Below, one piece after another: positions 4,114 to 5,045 of a DNA stretch of 5,045 bases. Source of the stretch: CAYZJK01 sp964479125 (GTDB lineage: Bacteria; Patescibacteriota; Saccharimonadia; Saccharimonadales; Saccharimonadaceae). The stretch lies in assembly GCA_964479125.1 (NCBI GenBank), contig CAYZJK010000041.1, positions 1-5,045 of the forward strand, written 5' to 3'. The stretch's first letter is position 1. Each line of letters starts with the position of its first letter. The position numbers and the translations under genes were made by a program. The notes below the pieces were generated by a model. That model searched no databases and had not been told where the DNA came from. It worked only from the letters and a program-made list of their open reading frames with translations.

Positions 4114-4971
4114 ATGGACTACTTAGTAGTATTATTCTGGTCACTGGTCGGGAGTATTCTCTCTTTGGCTGGTGGTATCATTTTATTAAAATCTAGCAAG
4201 AAGCGAGCGACATTTATACGGTTTGCGATGCCGTTTGGTGCTGGGGCGATGCTTGCAGCAGCGATGCTTGGCATGCTACCTGAGGCGACTCATACGCTAG
4301 GGGTTGAGGCAACTATGCCATGGGTGTTGGGTGGCTTTATCGCCTTCTTCGTCTTAGAGAGGGCTTTGAGTTGGTTTCATCATCACCATCATCACGGCGA
4401 AGAGGATAAGACTAGAGATAAAGCGCATACGTGGCTAATTGTCGCTGGTGATACACTGCACAATGCCATTGACGGCGTGGCGCTTGGTGCGGCTTTTGTG
4501 GTAAGTCCTGGGGCCGGTATTGGCGCGGCGCTAGCGATTCTAGCTCATGAAGTGCCGCAGGAGATTAGCGACTTCGGCCTACTGCTAGCTAAAGGCATGA
4601 AGCCAAGGCGTGTGGTAATTGTAAATATTATTAGTGCGCTAGCGACAGTTGTGACTGCTCTGCTCACCTATGCTCTGGGCAGTGCGTCTGGCTTTGATGT
4701 AGGTCCACTACTAGCGCTAGCGGCCGGATTCTTCCTCTACATTGCAGCAGCTGACATTATTCCGGATATTCATGAGCGACCTCACAAAGAAGCTGGACAG
4801 CAAATTACCCTACTTCTTCTAGGTGTGGCGATAGTGGCGTCGGTTATTATGAGTATGCCTCATGATCATAGTCACGGTGAACACTTACACGATCATGGTC
4901 TCAGCCATGAAAGTTCACATGGGCATACTGAAGAACGAGATGATCATGACCATGAAGAGTCACTGGACTAA
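4114..4971 (+). CDS. ZIP-family divalent metal transporter, histidine-rich
   Basis: ZIP proteins carry Zn2+, Fe2+ or Mn2+ into the cytoplasm through an eight-helix bundle. The 285 residues show helices at about 3-25, 36-56, 69-87, 106-129, 133-159, 167-190, 194-217 and 229-248. The binuclear metal site is intact: HNAIDG (H116, N117, D120) in helix 4 and HEVPQE (H145, E146, Q149, E150) in helix 5. H220 in IHERPH lies in the loop before helix 8. Two features stand out: six consecutive His (89-94) in the loop between helices 3 and 4, cytoplasmic in the usual topology, and a tail (249-285) with 11 His mixed with Asp/Glu. Both are plausible metal-sensing or scavenging segments, but the substrate cannot be read from them. 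AGGA at 4103-4106 supports the start. It appears monocistronic and uses many CTA/TTA codons, unlike rmlA. Confidence 0.93.
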   Translation: MDYLVVLFWSLVGSILSLAGGIILLKSSKKRATFIRFAMPFGAGAMLAAAMLGMLPEATHTLGVEATMPWVLGGFIAFFVLERALSWFHHHHHHGEEDKTRDKAHTWLIVAGDTLHNAIDGVALGAAFVVSPGAGIGAALAILAHEVPQEISDFGLLLAKGMKPRRVVIVNIISALATVVTALLTYALGSASGFDVGPLLALAAGFFLYIAAADIIPDIHERPHKEAGQQITLLLLGVAIVASVIMSMPHDHSHGEHLHDHGLSHESSHGHTEERDDHDHEESLD

Positions 4972-5036
4972 ACATAGTAAATATGTTATCAATAGTTATG
5001 AATGTTATGCATTCAATGTCCTGCAGTTAATACTGC
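4971..5036. repeat. Three consecutive short dyads after the ZIP gene
   Basis: AACATA/TATGTT (4971-4976/4982-4987), TGAATG/CATTCA (4999-5004/5010-5015) and GCAGT/ACTGC (5023-5027/5032-5036) follow the stop codon in a row with 4-5-base loops. None has a T-tract within the window, so none can be called a terminator. They may be operators of a gene beyond the edge or transcript-end hairpins. Confidence 0.35.
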
Positions 5037-5045
5037 CACCTACCC

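Noticed and set aside
4378..4395. His6 coding run as vector or cloning contamination
   Set aside because: It lies inside a full ZIP sequence at a loop where this family is often His-rich, and no vector sequence surrounds it.

Overview
The window looks like a draft-genome fragment of a Candidatus Saccharibacteria (TM7)-type or other Patescibacteria/CPR bacterium. The main evidence is the prepilin N-terminus at 535-398 on the minus strand (GFTIVELLIVIVVIGILAAI), which closely resembles pilins of that group. Compact single-gene transcription units with short GC-rich terminators and the standard genetic code fit this. The assignment is an inference; no rRNA or other marker gene is present. A run of exactly 100 N at 1527-1626 is a scaffold gap of unknown true length.

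Layout. 1-535 (minus): a type IV prepilin-like gene interrupted by an apparent one-base deletion near 395 and running off the left edge. 614-1330 (minus): a six-helix DUF4386-type membrane protein. 1331-2100: no recognisable gene; it contains the gap, two unassigned open stretches beside it, and the promoter of the next gene. 2101-3006 (plus): an RmlA-type sugar-1-phosphate nucleotidyltransferase with its own promoter, a strong ribosome binding site and a textbook terminator. 3133-3387 (minus): an 84-residue charged protein of unknown function with its own terminator. 3497-3977 (minus): a small unit with a good promoter and a terminator that encloses only two overlapping short reading frames (72 and 57 codons). 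The first resembles the start of an ABC exporter permease, so this is probably the remains of a larger gene. 4114-4971 (plus): a ZIP-family metal transporter with unusually histidine-rich segments.

How the parts relate. Almost every gene appears to be its own transcription unit, and there is no evident shared pathway. The pilin belongs to surface appendages, RmlA to activated-sugar supply for surface glycans (no rmlB, rmlC or rmlD lies in the window), and ZIP to divalent metal uptake. The regions between genes are rich in perfect dyads: an 11-bp-stem palindrome overlaps the putative ZIP promoter, and two ATGT...ACAT dyads sit upstream of the 84-residue gene.

I do not see convincing evidence for a new multi-gene system. 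The items most worth a second look are the 3497-3977 unit, the pilin frameshift, the palindrome at the ZIP promoter, and the unusual nucleotide-binding loops and codon use of the RmlA-like gene.
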